Source of the DNA: Lactuca virosa
Lineage: Eukaryota > Streptophyta > Magnoliopsida > Asterales > Asteraceae
Direction: 5' to 3'
Length of the DNA stretch: 64,000 bases
Assembly: GCA_928212115.1 (NCBI GenBank)
Contig: CAKMRJ010005523.1
Coordinates: 247,995,511 to 248,059,510 of the forward strand
Positions within the stretch are counted from its first letter, which is position 1, and every line of letters starts with the position of its first letter. Below the pieces are notes generated by a model. It did no database searches. It was not told the DNA's origin and worked only from the letters and a program-made list of their open reading frames with translations. This document shows positions 1 to 10,854 of the stretch, piece by piece. The position numbers and the translations under genes were made by a program.

Positions 1-62
1 GACCTTGTAAGGTCCCTAGAGTCCAAAGGTCCCAACTTTATTCGTCCAAATAAGGGTTGTTG
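1..62 (+). repeat. Outer Gypsy-type LTR, first visible piece
   Basis: These 62 bases are the left flank of the complete LTR element that starts at 63. The last five (TGTTG, 58-62) are its target-site duplication, and the same sequence resumes at 10142. The bases therefore belong to the pre-existing repeat that continues at 10142-11047 and 18816-19063. The true start of that LTR lies before the window. Confidence 0.6.
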
Positions 63-516
63 TGTCACACCCCGATCCTTTTTCGGAATCGATCAAGGCG
101 TGATATATTGTTCAAAGTCTCATGACAACTATGTTATAATATGATTAGATTCAATTAAGTACTAAGTATGCAAACAAGATCCACAACATACAAATACAAA
201 TCCAAATACGAATAAACATTTATTACATCAAATTTAAATAGTCTTGTGGATTTCTAAGGCACAACCTATTTTTCATCAACTTCATTCTTCAAATCTGCAT
301 CATGGGTAAAAACAGGTCAACTACGAGAGTTGGTGAGTAATCTAATTTTAGTAGAGAAATTTGTGAAGTTGAAACATTTATACTGAAATTTGTTTTCTTT
401 TGAAGTCGGCAAACAATTGTATTTGAGATAACGGTTTTATAAATCAAAAATGATTAACAATGATAACAACAACAATAAGTCCTCACCCTATATATATACC
501 ATATGTATATATAATA

Positions 517-557
<41 letters not shown>

Positions 558-2644
558 ATGGAGCATCTAATCATCAAACACACTCAACCACGTGCGATCA
601 ATCACCTTAGCGTCCCAAGGCGGGGTGGTCAACCCAATAGCGCTATTATTGTCCATAACGTACCTCAAGAATACGGGCATAGTCATGGAGATTAGACTAA
701 AAATGGTAATGCACTACAAGTACATGTAGCGTAAACAAACTATAGTTATACAATTAATGACTCACGTATAAATGTCCCAACAATGTCTCAATTGTGATAA
801 AACAATAAAATGAAGTTGGAACATATTAGAACCACATGATACACCCCAAAAGTATTGAAAATTATAAAATATGGGGTAGATTACTCACCTTAGTCCCCAA
901 AACGAAATGCGTGTGTGCGTACGATAGACGGTTCGGGTCAAAATGGCGTAGAACCTAATATAATTAATAGTTTTGGTTTAGGAACTGCTAAACGAGAATA
1001 GAGTATTAATACAAATAATTAGACACATATTCTTATATTAGATGAATTAACAATAATTCATTTTGATTAGAATATTAAGGTATTCATTTGTTAAATGAAT
1101 TTTAAATTGAATTAATTACTTTGCATAATTAATTTATATTTTCAATTTAGCCAGATTTTAATAATTTCTTATTAAAATATAACTTGCCCAATATAATTAT
1201 TTACAGATTTTAACAATTATTTATATGAAATAATCATTAAATGCATTTTTACATGCTTAAATACTTAGGAAAATGGTTTTAAATAGTAAACAGTATTGAA
1301 AAATTATGAAATTATTAGGAAATCATTATTTCATACAATAATAATTACTGTAAAAATTTTTATTTTTCTGAACTGTTTTAGTATTATTTAATACTTTTAA
1401 TGATTAAACAACACAACAAAATCCGGGAAAAAAATAATAAAATGATTCCCAAAAATTCTGTAAAATTAACCATAGTTTTATAACATGATATAGAGCCCAT
1501 TGTATAAATTTCGGATATTTGTGACTATGGGAAGTATTTTTTATATATTTCATTATTAATTAATCAATAAAATCATAAATAATAGTAAACAGTAATATAA
1601 ATGTATGAAACTTCATAAATTATGTTTAATCAATATATAGGTCATCCCAGAGTTTTCTCAGAATTTATTGAATGCAAAAAGTATTTATGTGAATTATTGC
1701 CCTACTTTATTGCAATAATTATAGTAATTCAATAAAAATAAGTTATTTTCTGAAAATTTCCAGAACTTCTTATTTTATTGATGGGATTCTGAGAAAAATC
1801 AGGTTTATGCATAAAATGAGTTTTAGATAGTTGGTGGATTTAATTTGTTTCTTGTATGAATTTGAAACTTTTAACCACATACCTTGTTGAATGCTTCAAG
1901 AGGGATGAAGATTGGAGTATAATAGATTGTTCTTGGCTGGAATATGAGTATTTCTTGGATGAATTCGAGATTGAGAGTGAGAGAAAGAATAGAGAAGGTT
2001 TAAGTGGTGAAGAGAATAATGTGTTGGAGAGAAAAGGAAAGGAAAGTGGATGGGAGGTGTGAGTGGGAGACCATGGGAATAATCTTTTTTGCTTTTGGTG
2101 GTCTTCATAATTTCCCACTAACACAAGCATCTTTTACATAATTAATATAAGAGTTTTATAAAATTTAATGTAAAGTTTATAAAAATAGAGTTTTATTAAA
2201 AGATAGGTTATTATTTGTTATAACAATCTACTTTGATTTGAACGTTTAATTATAACATTCAAGTTTGATTCTTTTAATTTAATTAGGCATTATACTTTGA
2301 TTTGATTTTAATATGGATCATAATTTATTTGATTATAGTTATCAACGTTGTACTATACTATGTTGCTATTAACGTTCAATTTATATCGTAGTGTATGGGT
2401 TTTGATCCTATTAGCGTCAAGTATCTTGAGTAGGGTTTATTAAATTTCCAATGTTGTTTAACACTGTAAAGGCTAGGAAAATCAAACACACGAATTTTCC
2501 AAATGATGTTTTCTCATTAAAGTAGCGAATTGTACAGTTTATTACATAACGTAAACCCTAACATACAAGGGTTAAGGGAGTTGACCGGTTTGACTTGTTG
2601 ACCTAGTTTGACTTTGCCTTGACCGAAATTTTGACGGTGTCACA
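63..2644 (-). repeat. 3' LTR of the RKD-carrying element
   Basis: This LTR is 2582 bp and starts TGTCACACC and ends TGTCACA, like its partner at 7564-10141. It contains an AT dinucleotide run at about 489-556 and long AT-rich stretches. Short open frames inside it (for example around 1850-2130) occur in both LTR copies with shifted frames, so they are not genes. Differences from the other LTR are mostly single-base indels. Confidence 0.9.
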
Positions 2645-2942
2645 TCATCCCCCCGTTAGAAGGAAATTTTGTCCCGAAATTTTCATTTGACTGAGATTTC
2701 GAGAGTTTGGGAAGAGAGATGTGATACTTTTGTTTCATCTGATCCTCGCGTTCCCAGGTGAATTCGGGTCCTCGTTTAGCGTTCCAGCGGACCTTCACAA
2801 TGGGAATACGACTTTGCTTTGTTCTTTTGATCTCTCGATCCATGATTTCTACCGGTTCTTCCACGAAGTGGAGACTCTCGTTGATTTCAATTTCGTCACG
2901 AGGTATCACGAGGGTCTCGTCGGATAGATTTTGTCAATCATA
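2640..2942 (-). pseudogene. C-terminal remnant of Gypsy pol polyprotein
   Basis: The minus-strand frame has the typical tail of plant Gypsy polyproteins: LSDETLVIPRDEIEI, then HFVEEPVEIMDREIKR, then KVRWNAKRGPEFTWERED. This is the region after the integrase core. Similarity stops near 2942, where a stop codon and unrelated sequence begin. No integrase core, RNase H or reverse transcriptase motif is found between here and the protease at about 5045. The remnant marks the left edge of the foreign block. Confidence 0.8.
2645..2659 (-). other. Polypurine tract of the RKD-carrying element
   Basis: Read on the minus strand this is CTAACGGGGGGATGA, directly followed by the LTR start TGTGACA. A G-rich purine run abutting the 3' LTR is where plus-strand DNA synthesis starts in LTR retroelements. 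It independently fixes the element's orientation as minus. Confidence 0.75.
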
Positions 2943-2973
2943 TCTCGGGGTTAAAATATAGTTTTATTAGTTA

Positions 2974-3073
2974 CCTATAGCGACGACTCGTTGTCACCAC
3001 AGGTTTAATCTATTACGATGACTTGTTGTCGCTATAGGTTTTTAACAAGGGCCAACGACATACCTATAGCGAC
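2974..3073. repeat. CCTATAGCGAC inverted/direct repeats, CACTA-like
   Basis: CCTATAGCGAC occurs at 2974-2984 and 3063-3073, and its reverse complement GTCGCTATAGG at 3028-3038. Short repeated units of this look are common in subterminal regions of plant CACTA (En/Spm) transposons. No CACTA terminus is seen here, so this may be only a fragment. It sits at the left junction of the foreign block, just upstream of the RKD promoter. Confidence 0.45.
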
Positions 3074-3487
3074 ACACAAGTCATAATTTGCATGCGTGAA
3101 GACTTGGAGTACTTTCTAATGAAAAGTGTGCTACTGGGGAAATTGGAAACTGGTACGTAGCTTCAAAGTCAAGAATATGCAGTAGGCATGTGATGCATTA
3201 AATGCATGAGGCACACAAGTCATAATTTTCAGCACCATATACGTATATGTGTGTGAATTGAAGAAGAAGGTTACGGCTCAAAGAATATATATATTCATTT
3301 TCTTCTTCATTTGTTAGATACACAATAACCATAACATCATAGACTATATATATTCAATTTCGTTTGTAATTTTCACTAGTTTATATTCCGCGAGTGTTAC
3401 CGAAATCATTTATCAATTTTTCAGAAGTGCTTAACTTGTTTTGTTGCATTCCCACAACTTGCTATTAATTACTTCTCCCACTTCACT

Positions 3488-3496
3488 TATATAAAT
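3488..3496 (+). promoter_or_regulatory. Likely TATA box of the RKD gene
   Basis: TATATAAAT lies about 40 bp upstream of the RKD start codon, with a short pyrimidine-rich stretch (AACTTCTCCCTCAC) just before the ATG. Position and sequence fit a plant core promoter with a very short 5' UTR. If it is functional, the captured gene has kept its own promoter and does not depend on the LTR. Confidence 0.45.
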
Positions 3497-3536
3497 CATC
3501 ACATTCTTATCGCGACTTTTAACTTCTCCCTCACAA

Positions 3537-4654
3537 ATGGATCCACCTGCAGATCACCAAAACCCCATAGATGACCTCGATTGGTTTCAATACTTTGATC
3601 ATCAAGATCTTTTCAGGTATATATAAACGTCACTCATTACACCATCTTTCGCACAGAAAAGTGATTTTGTCGACATTGATCAAAACATGGTTTGGATTTG
3701 TAGTGATCAAAAAGAGTCTTTCATCGTGTTGGATTTGATTATCTTGAGTTTTTTTTTTTTTTTTTTTTTTGGTTTTTTGTAGTGGTGACATGCTCGACCA
3801 TCGTGATTACGAGTTGTCGGAAAAATTGCATGAAGTGCTCGATCAGAACGTTTCCACAGTACTTAACAAAGATCAAAACATCATTTCTAGAAATGAGTTT
3901 CACGATTTTGATCCCCTTAAAGACATAAGCTTATGGGATTGTTGGGAGGATGGTAATTTACCATTGGTTAGTTTCAGTGAAGACTGTAAATCCGGTGGTG
4001 AGGCTACATGTAGTTCTAGTGCTGCCACCACTGATCACGGTGGCCGGAAGGTGGCAAAGAGATTGAGACCATTGGAGTTTGAAGAGATAGAGAAGTACTT
4101 TGAGATGCCGATAATCATGGCAGCAAAGGAACTAGGGATAGGGTTAACATTGTTGAAGAAAAGATGCAGAGAGCTAAACATAAACAGATGGCCTCATAGA
4201 AAACTTACGAGCCTACAATCCCTCATTCAAAATGCCAACGTAAATTACGATAATAACCTTCTATACATTACTCATGCATGCATGCCTGCACTTGGTAACC
4301 AAAGTAGTTTTGGTATTTTCTAAAATTTTAATTATTAGTTTCTTTATAACATAAACAATGGCCCTAGGCATATTCCACATCAAATCAATTGATTTACTAC
4401 GATTTCCTGATTTATATTTATATAAACTTAACTCATTGTAAATTTTGTGAACTCACACGAAAATATATTGCATCTACCTTTTTTTTTTAAAAAAAAACTA
4501 GGAGTTGGGATTAAAGGAGGAGATAGAGACGTTAGAAGGGCACAAGAAGATGATGGAGAAATTGCCAGGTATGGAATTGACAGAAAGAACAAAGAAGCTT
4601 AGGCAAGCTTGCTTCAAAGCTATTTATAAGAAGAGAGGACTTAACAATCCTTAG
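3537..4654 (+). CDS. RKD: RWP-RK domain (RKD-type) transcription factor
   Basis: Three exons, 3537-3616, 3783-4239 and 4502-4654, join through GT-AG sites to 230 codons (229 aa) without a stop. Residues about 116-170 are an RWP-RK DNA-binding domain: it starts KVAKRLRPLEFEEIEKYF, continues AAKELGIGLTLLKKRCRELN, and has the signature RWPHRK at 162-167. The third exon (180-229) is rich in Leu, Glu and Lys and probably forms a coiled coil. The short acidic N-terminus (DDLDWFQYF) and total size match plant RKDs, which control egg-cell and gametophyte programmes. The start was chosen because the second exon alone lacks the conserved N-terminus. The gene lies antisense inside an LTR retrotransposon and keeps both introns, so it is not a processed copy. 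All splice sites and the frame are intact, but expression is unknown. Confidence 0.88.
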
Positions 4655-4992
4655 TCCTTATCTTTTCTTTTAGCCATTTTGTTATAATTAGTGGATTTTA
4701 ATCTACATTGTATGTGTTTTTCTCTTGACAGTTTGATACCCTTTTTAGTTTCATTGTGTTTGTCTATTGATTTTTAATGCAGAAAATTTTGTATAATTTG
4801 GGTATTATAGTTTGTATTATGTATTTAGCTATGTTCTAGATTGCCGACACGACTACGCTGACGACTCTATACCAGAGGTCTATATAAATAGACTTATGAA
4901 TTTAGTAGGAATAACTTGATTATAATCTTGTGATTTGTTCCATGTCTGATCCACTCCTAAGATTCACTCGACATGCCCCTAGTTATGTGTAA

Positions 4993-6750
4993 TTAAAATT
5001 TTATTAGACTGTTGATCCTAATGAGTCTACCCTGAATATCTTCGATCTTCTTTTCTTTGACCTTTGTTTCCACCACATGGGCTAAGAAATACATATATTC
5101 TTTTCGTAGATATGATCGAGCTTGAGTACATGACATAAGACTAAGCTTTTTCGAATGAGTCTCGCCATAAATACGAAGACTTTGACCGTTGGCGAGAGGA
5201 ATACGAATGAACTTATCGTAACATACTATTTCAGCATGGTTTTGGGATAGCCAATACATTCCTACGATGATGTCGAAGCTACCAAGTTCCATAGGAACTA
5301 AATTGACAGAAAATTTATGACCGCAAAAATCGAAAGTGCAATCTTGGATGACTGCATTGAGTGAACCGTATTTTCCATCGGCGACTTCTACGGTAAAGTA
5401 CTCATCAAGAATCGTGCGAGATGTGTGAAGTGTGGGCTCAAATTCCAAAGACACAAAACTTTTATCGGCACCTGAATCAAAAAGTACTGACGCGTAGCAG
5501 TCATTTATGAGAAACGTACCATTTACGACCTTGTTATCGGTCTTTGCTTGGGTTGCGGTAATGACAAAGGCTCGGCCTTTGGGAGCTGGAACCTGCATTG
5601 TTGGATTTGCCTGGGCGTGGGTGTTGATGATATTGACTAGCCTAGGACACGCGTTTCTGAAATGGGTGGGGTCACCACAGTTGAAGCATGTTCCAGTTGG
5701 ATACCGGGTTTGTGTTTGCTGATTTGAGGGTAGATAGAGTGGTCGTTGAGTTTTTTGTGCACGACATGTGTCCGCCAAGTGGCCATAGCGACCACAATTC
5801 ATACAGAGGCGACATGGGCTGGTGGTCATATGGTGATAGTTACAGTGGTTACAGAGGGGGTGAGGTCCGGTATACGGCTTTTTATTCGGTTGGGCTTGTG
5901 GGGTGACTTGGGTGATAGGAGTAGCAGGGGTAATAACAGCATGGTTGTGGTGATGACTTTTCCGCTTCTTTTTGTCATGTCGGTGGGAGGACTCGGACTT
6001 GACAATTAGGGAGGTCTCAGGGGTCCGCTTTTCAGTTGACATCTTTGAACCCTTGCGTGGGAGGACACCATCGTTCATATTGTCCTCGTTGAGTTGACCT
6101 ACTATTTCAATGGCGGATTCTAGGGTAGATGGCCTGCTGCTGGTCACCGAATCACGGATCTGGCGTGGTAACCCTTTGATGTAGCGGCGTATTGCAGTTT
6201 TCATAGGTTGAACCATGTGAGGTAGGAGTCTCGAGAGATCATGGAATCTATTGGTGTAGGTCGCGTTGTCGCCTCCCACCTGTTTCAGATTCCAGAATTC
6301 ATCCTCGAGAGTTTGCAATTTGCTGTCAGGGCAGAACTTCTCCATCATGCGTTCCTTTAGTTTTGACCAGGTCATTCCCAAGGCAACAGACTCTCCCTTT
6401 GCCCGTTTTTCTAGGTTCCACCATGTGAGAGCATGACCTTGGAGGCACCCTGTAGCATGACGGACCATCAGGTCCTCCGGACACTCGCTATGGATGAAAG
6501 TACTCTCCATTTCTTCAATCTATGTGAGGAGTGCGGTGGCACCATCGATGCCTTTGAAGTAAGGTGGATTGCAGTTACGAAAGTGCTTGAACGAGCAACG
6601 AGGAGTGGTTGCTGGAGCTTGTGGCTGAAGAGAATGAAGTTGGGTTGCAATTGTTGGGATGACGTTTGCTACCTCCTTGGCGATAAAGGGCAGCTAGCCT
6701 TCGGTTGTTGCGAGCAGCATATGGGGGTCGTAATGCCATTTACGAGAAAC
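4993..6750 (-). pseudogene. Gypsy gag-protease region
   Basis: The main frame (6510-4993) holds a retrotransposon gag domain (TGCLQGHALTWWNLEKRA, then KLKERMMEKFCP and LEDEFWNLKQVGG). Two CCHC zinc knuckles follow (CMNCGRYGHLADTC and CFNCGDPTHFRNAC), then an aspartic protease with active site LFDSGADKSFVS. Upstream the same frame continues to about 6750 (VANVIPTIATQLHSLQP, CSFKHFRNCNPPYFKG) but is interrupted by TAG near 6520, where the family has TGG (Trp). The last residues before the stop at 4993 are foreign: family similarity ends after KKIEDI near 5045. The protein would make capsid and protease, but one nonsense mutation breaks the N-terminus. Confidence 0.85.
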
Positions 6751-7548
6751 ACGCATATGGACTTGTGAGTTATTTGTAAAATTGATTATGGAAATAAAGT
6801 TTTTAGACATTGTTGGGTAAAATAATTGTAAAACACTTGTTGGGCCATGGTTAGGAGTGTTGGGCACCTTTTGGGCTTTCCATGGTTACTAAATGTGAAA
6901 CATGTAGCACTTGCGTGGGCCCCCATAAAACTAAGTTTTCACATGTCTTTCCCACTTCTAGGCCCATTAGGGAACTTAATAGTCCAATGAGTTGGCCATT
7001 TTGGAGTGTATCCTTTCGGATACGTTTGATAAGGTCAGGTATTTTGATGGCTCAAAAGTAATGTGAATGACGTGCTTTGGCCTATAGGTTTGGGAACTCT
7101 CGCCTTTGGTCCCCAGGTAAGCAAACTGGTCCCTCGGTTGATTGGGATGTATACGAATGCTTGCCTAGTCAGGACTTTCGGGCTACCGGCACCTCCCCCT
7201 TCCAGTTACTACGCGTCCATTACTATGATCCTACCCAACTAGAGTGGATGACTTTGAATTTCCTATGAGCTTTAAGGAATATATATGTATATACATTTTT
7301 TTTACCACTTGAATATGTGTGTGATTTTTCAGAGAAAGAGGAGAATATTCACCAGTGTATGCACACATATAAGTGTCAGGAGTAATACGTATGCACTTAA
7401 GGGAGCAATTAACACACAAAGGTATTCCTAGGCTTTTCTAAGTGTGAATTGCATGCAGTTGTGTGTGCATTTTATAAACTAGCATACGAGAGGACCCTAG
7501 AGGCTATAGACTAGGTCAAGGCAATTAACTAATTCCCTATAGTCAAGG
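6751..7548 (-). other. Untranslated leader of the RKD-carrying element
   Basis: This is the stretch between the primer-binding site and the start of gag on the minus strand. No coding similarity is seen. It would hold the packaging signal, but I cannot identify one. Confidence 0.5.
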
Positions 7549-7560
7549 GCTCTGATACCA
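7549..7560 (-). other. Primer-binding site (initiator tRNA-Met type)
   Basis: On the minus strand this reads TGGTATCAGAGC, complementary to the 3' end of plant initiator tRNA-Met. It lies three bases inside the LTR edge at 7564. It marks 7564-10141 as the 5' LTR and sets the element's orientation. Confidence 0.9.
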
Positions 7561-7563
7561 ATC

Positions 7564-8001
7564 TGTCACACCCCGATCCTTGTTGGAATCGATCAAGGCG
7601 TGATATATTGTTCAAAGTCTCATGACAACTATGTTATAATATGATTAGATTCAATTAAGTACTAAGTATGCAAACAAGATCCACAACATACAAATACAAA
7701 TCCAAATACGAACAACATTTATTACATCAAATTTAAATAGTCTTGTGGATTTCTAAGGCACAACCTATTTTTCATCAACTTCATTCTTCAAATCTGCATC
7801 ATGGGTAAAAACAGGTCAACTACGAGAGTTGGTGAGTAATCTAATTTTAGTAGAGAAATTTGTGAAGTTGAAACATTTATACTTTGAAATTTGTTTTCTT
7901 TTGAAGTCGGCAAACAATTGTATTTGAGATAACGATTTATAAATCAAAAATTGATTAACAAATGATAACAACAACAATAAGTCCTCACCCTATATATATA
8001 C

Positions 8002-8041
<40 letters not shown>

Positions 8042-10141
8042 ATATATATATAGGATGGAGCATCTAATCATCAAACACACTCAACCACGTGCGATCAATC
8101 ACCTTAGCGTCCCAAGGCGGGGTGGTCAACCCAATAGCGCTATTATTGTCCATAACGTACCTCAAGAATACGGGCATAGTCATGAAGATTAGACTAAAAA
8201 TGGTAATGCACTACAAGTACATGTAGCGTAAACAAACTATAGTTATACAATTAATGACTCACGTATAAATGTCCCAACAATGTCTCAATTGTGATAAAAC
8301 AATAAAATGAAGTTGGAACATATTAGAACCACATGATACACCCCAAAAGTATTGAAATTATAAAATATGGGGTAGATTACTCACCTTAGTCCCAAAACGA
8401 AATGCGTGTGTCGTACGATAGACGGTTCGGGTCAAAATGGCGTAGAACCTAATATAATTAATAGTTTTGGTTTAGGAACTGCTAAACGAGAATAGAGTAT
8501 TAATACAAATAATTAGACACATATTCTTATATTAGATGAATTAACAATAATTCATTTTGATTAGAATATTAAGGTATTCATTTGTTAAATGAATTTTAAA
8601 TTGAATTAATTACTTTGCATAATTAATTTATATTTTCAATTTAGGCTAGATTTTAATAATTTCTTATTAAAATAATAACTTGCCCAATTATAATTATTTA
8701 CAGATTTTAACAATTATTTATATGAAATAATCATTAAAATACATTTTTACATGCTTAAATACTTAGGAAAATGGTTTTAAATAGTAAACAATATTGAAAA
8801 ATTATGAAATTATTAGGAAATCATTATTTCATACAATAATAATTACCGTAAAAATTTTATATTTTTCTGAACTGTTTTAGTATTTATTTAATACTTTAAT
8901 GATTAAACAACAACAAAATCCGGGAAAAATAATAAATGATTCCCAAAAGTTCTGTAAAATTAACCATAGTTTTATAACATAATATAGAGCCCATTGTATA
9001 AGTTTCGGATATTTGTGACTATGGGAAGTATTTTTTATATATTTCATTATTAATTAATCAATAAAATCATAAATAATAGTAAACAGTAATATAAATGTAT
9101 GAAACTTCATAAATTATGTTTAATCAATATATAGGTCATCCCAGAGTTTTCTCAGAATTTATTGAATGCAAAAAGTATTTTATGTGAATTATTGCCCTAT
9201 TTTATTGCAATAATTATAGTAATTCAATAAAAATAAGTTATTTTCTGAAAATTTCCAGAACTTCTTATTTTATTGATGGGATTCTGAGAAAAATCAGGTT
9301 TATGCATAAAATGAGTTTTAGATAGTTTGGTGGATTTAATTTGTTTCTTGTATGAATTTGAAACTTTTAACCACATACCTTGTTGAATGCTTCAAGAGGG
9401 ATGAAGATTGGAGTATAATAGATTGTTCTTGGCTGGAATATGAGTATTTCTTGGATGAATTTCGAGATTGAGAGTGAGAGAAAGAATAGAGAAGGTTTAA
9501 GTGGTGAAGAGAATAATGTGTTGGGAGAAAAAGGAAAGGAAAGTGGATGGGAGGTGTGAGTGGGAGACCATGGGAATAATCTTTTTGCTTTTGGTGGTCT
9601 TCATAATTTCCCACTAACATAAGCATCTCTTACATAATTAATATAAGAGTTTTATAAAATTTAATGTAAAGTTTATAAAAATAGAGTTTTATAAAAGATA
9701 GGTTATTATTTGATTATAACAATCTACTTTGATTTGAAGTTTAATTATAGCATTCAAGTTTGATTCTTTTAATTTAATTAGAGCATTATACTTTGATTTG
9801 ATTTTAATATGGTATCATAATTTAATTAGATTATAGTTATAACGTTGTACTATACTATGTTGCTATTAACGTCAATTTATATCGTAGTGTATGGGTTTTG
9901 ATCCTATTAGCGTCAAGTAATCTTGAGTAGGGTTTATTAAATTTCCAATGTTGTTTAGCACTGTAAAGGCTAAGGAAAATCAAACACACGAATTTTCCAA
10001 ATGATGTTTTCTCATTAAAGTAGCGAATTGTACAGTTATTATATAACGTAAACCCTAACATACAAGGGTTAAGGGAGTTGACCGGTTTGACTTGTTGACT
10101 TAGTTTGACTTTGCCTTGACCGAAATTTGACGGTTGTCACA
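7564..10141 (-). repeat. 5' LTR of the RKD-carrying element
   Basis: This 2578-bp copy is paired with 63-2644 and is followed by TSD TGTTG at 10142-10146. It has an AT dinucleotide run at about 7991-8053 at the same place as its partner. The difference from the 3' LTR is small and dominated by short indels. Confidence 0.9.
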
Positions 10142-10314
10142 TGTTGTGCTTAACACCTTAAGAAGGGCTTGTTTTGGCATTTTGAGGCATTTATGCCATG
10201 CATGAACGTAAAGGTCGATACTTTATGTGCCTCTGGTGTTTTAAAGGGCTAGATCTAGGGTTTGGAATGAGAGATCTGACTTTAGACCTCTGAATGAGGA
10301 ATCAGACCGAGGGG

Positions 10315-10489
10315 ACTCGTCGAGTCCATGAGTTGACTCGACGAGTCAGTGAGGGTTTGTCCCGATAAGCTTGAGCATGCGATAGCTCGACGAGTTGGGG
10401 GTCAACTCGACGAGCTGAGTTGGACTGTCACGAGATTTCTGAGGAAAGTAAGTGGACTCGACGAGTCGCAAGGGTGCACTCGGCGAGTC
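10315..10489. repeat. Cluster of ACTCGWCGAGT palindromes
   Basis: Perfect copies lie at 10315-10325 (ACTCGTCGAGT), 10336-10346 and 10456-10466 (ACTCGACGAGT). Single-base variants lie near 10385-10395, 10405-10415 and 10479-10489. The T and A forms are reverse complements of each other. The same motif recurs in the unrelated Copia element at 17868-17953. Confidence 0.8.
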
Positions 10490-10854
10490 GGGTCAAACAT
10501 GGACTGTTGACTCGAGTTTGACTTCTGTTGACTTTGGGGCTTTGATCAACATAAGTAGTAGAGACCATGGAGGGGTAGAATGGTCTTTTATCCACTTCAA
10601 ATGTTAAAGGGAGGAAGAATAGCCTTCGGTCATTAGAGTTGTGATTATAGTATCACTTAGAGATATTCATCCCTTGTGTTAGGTGGAGGCTAGTTCGAGA
10701 TCCGGGAGCGGGGTCTTTACTTGCTGTTGGCCAGGTGAGTCTTCTCACTATACATTACCTAGAGTGGTATCTATATGTAGACCGGAGGGTCTTGTGTGCT
10801 ATGTGTATGTATGAGATTATGTGCATTGTGATATATGTATGCTATGTGCTGTAT

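Larger units (their letters stand above)
2943..5040. other. Foreign block that replaced RT/RNase H/integrase (RKD locus)
   Basis: The left edge is set by the end of pol similarity near 2942. The right edge is where the gag-protease frame stops matching its family, after residues KKIEDI near 5045. The block holds CCTATAGCGAC repeats, an RKD promoter, the whole RKD gene (3537-4654) and about 390 bp of AT-rich 3' flank with no recognised content. No target-site duplication is evident at the two edges, so simple insertion of a transposon is not supported. Replacement by recombination or template switching fits better (inference). Confidence 0.65.
63..10141 (-). mobile_element. Ty3/Gypsy-type LTR retrotransposon carrying an RKD gene in place of most of pol
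   Basis: Two long direct repeats (63-2644 and 7564-10141, about 2.58 kb each) both begin TGTCACACCCCGATCC and end TGTCACA. They are bounded by a perfect 5-bp target-site duplication, TGTTG, at 58-62 and 10142-10146. The element reads on the minus strand: an initiator-Met-type primer-binding site lies at 7549-7560, gag-protease at about 6750-5045, a pol C-terminus at about 2942-2640, and a purine tract at 2645-2659. Everything expected between protease and the pol C-terminus (reverse transcriptase, RNase H, most of integrase) is absent. It is replaced by about 2.1 kb of unrelated sequence holding an RKD gene on the plus strand. The two LTRs differ mainly by 1-3-nt indels, which suggests a fairly young insertion. 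The element cannot be autonomous. Confidence 0.9.

Noticed and set aside
450..695. Open frame of 81 codons rich in Ile and Tyr
   Set aside because: It runs through an AT dinucleotide run inside an LTR; the other LTR copy breaks the frame.
1840..2130. 96-codon minus frame, with a near copy at 9336-9626
   Set aside because: It looks repeated and conserved, but only because it lies in both LTRs; a one-base indel shifts the frame between copies and there is no similarity to known proteins.
2943..5040. The RKD block as a simple CACTA insertion
   Set aside because: No CACTA termini or 3-bp duplication at the edges, and pol sequence is missing rather than split.
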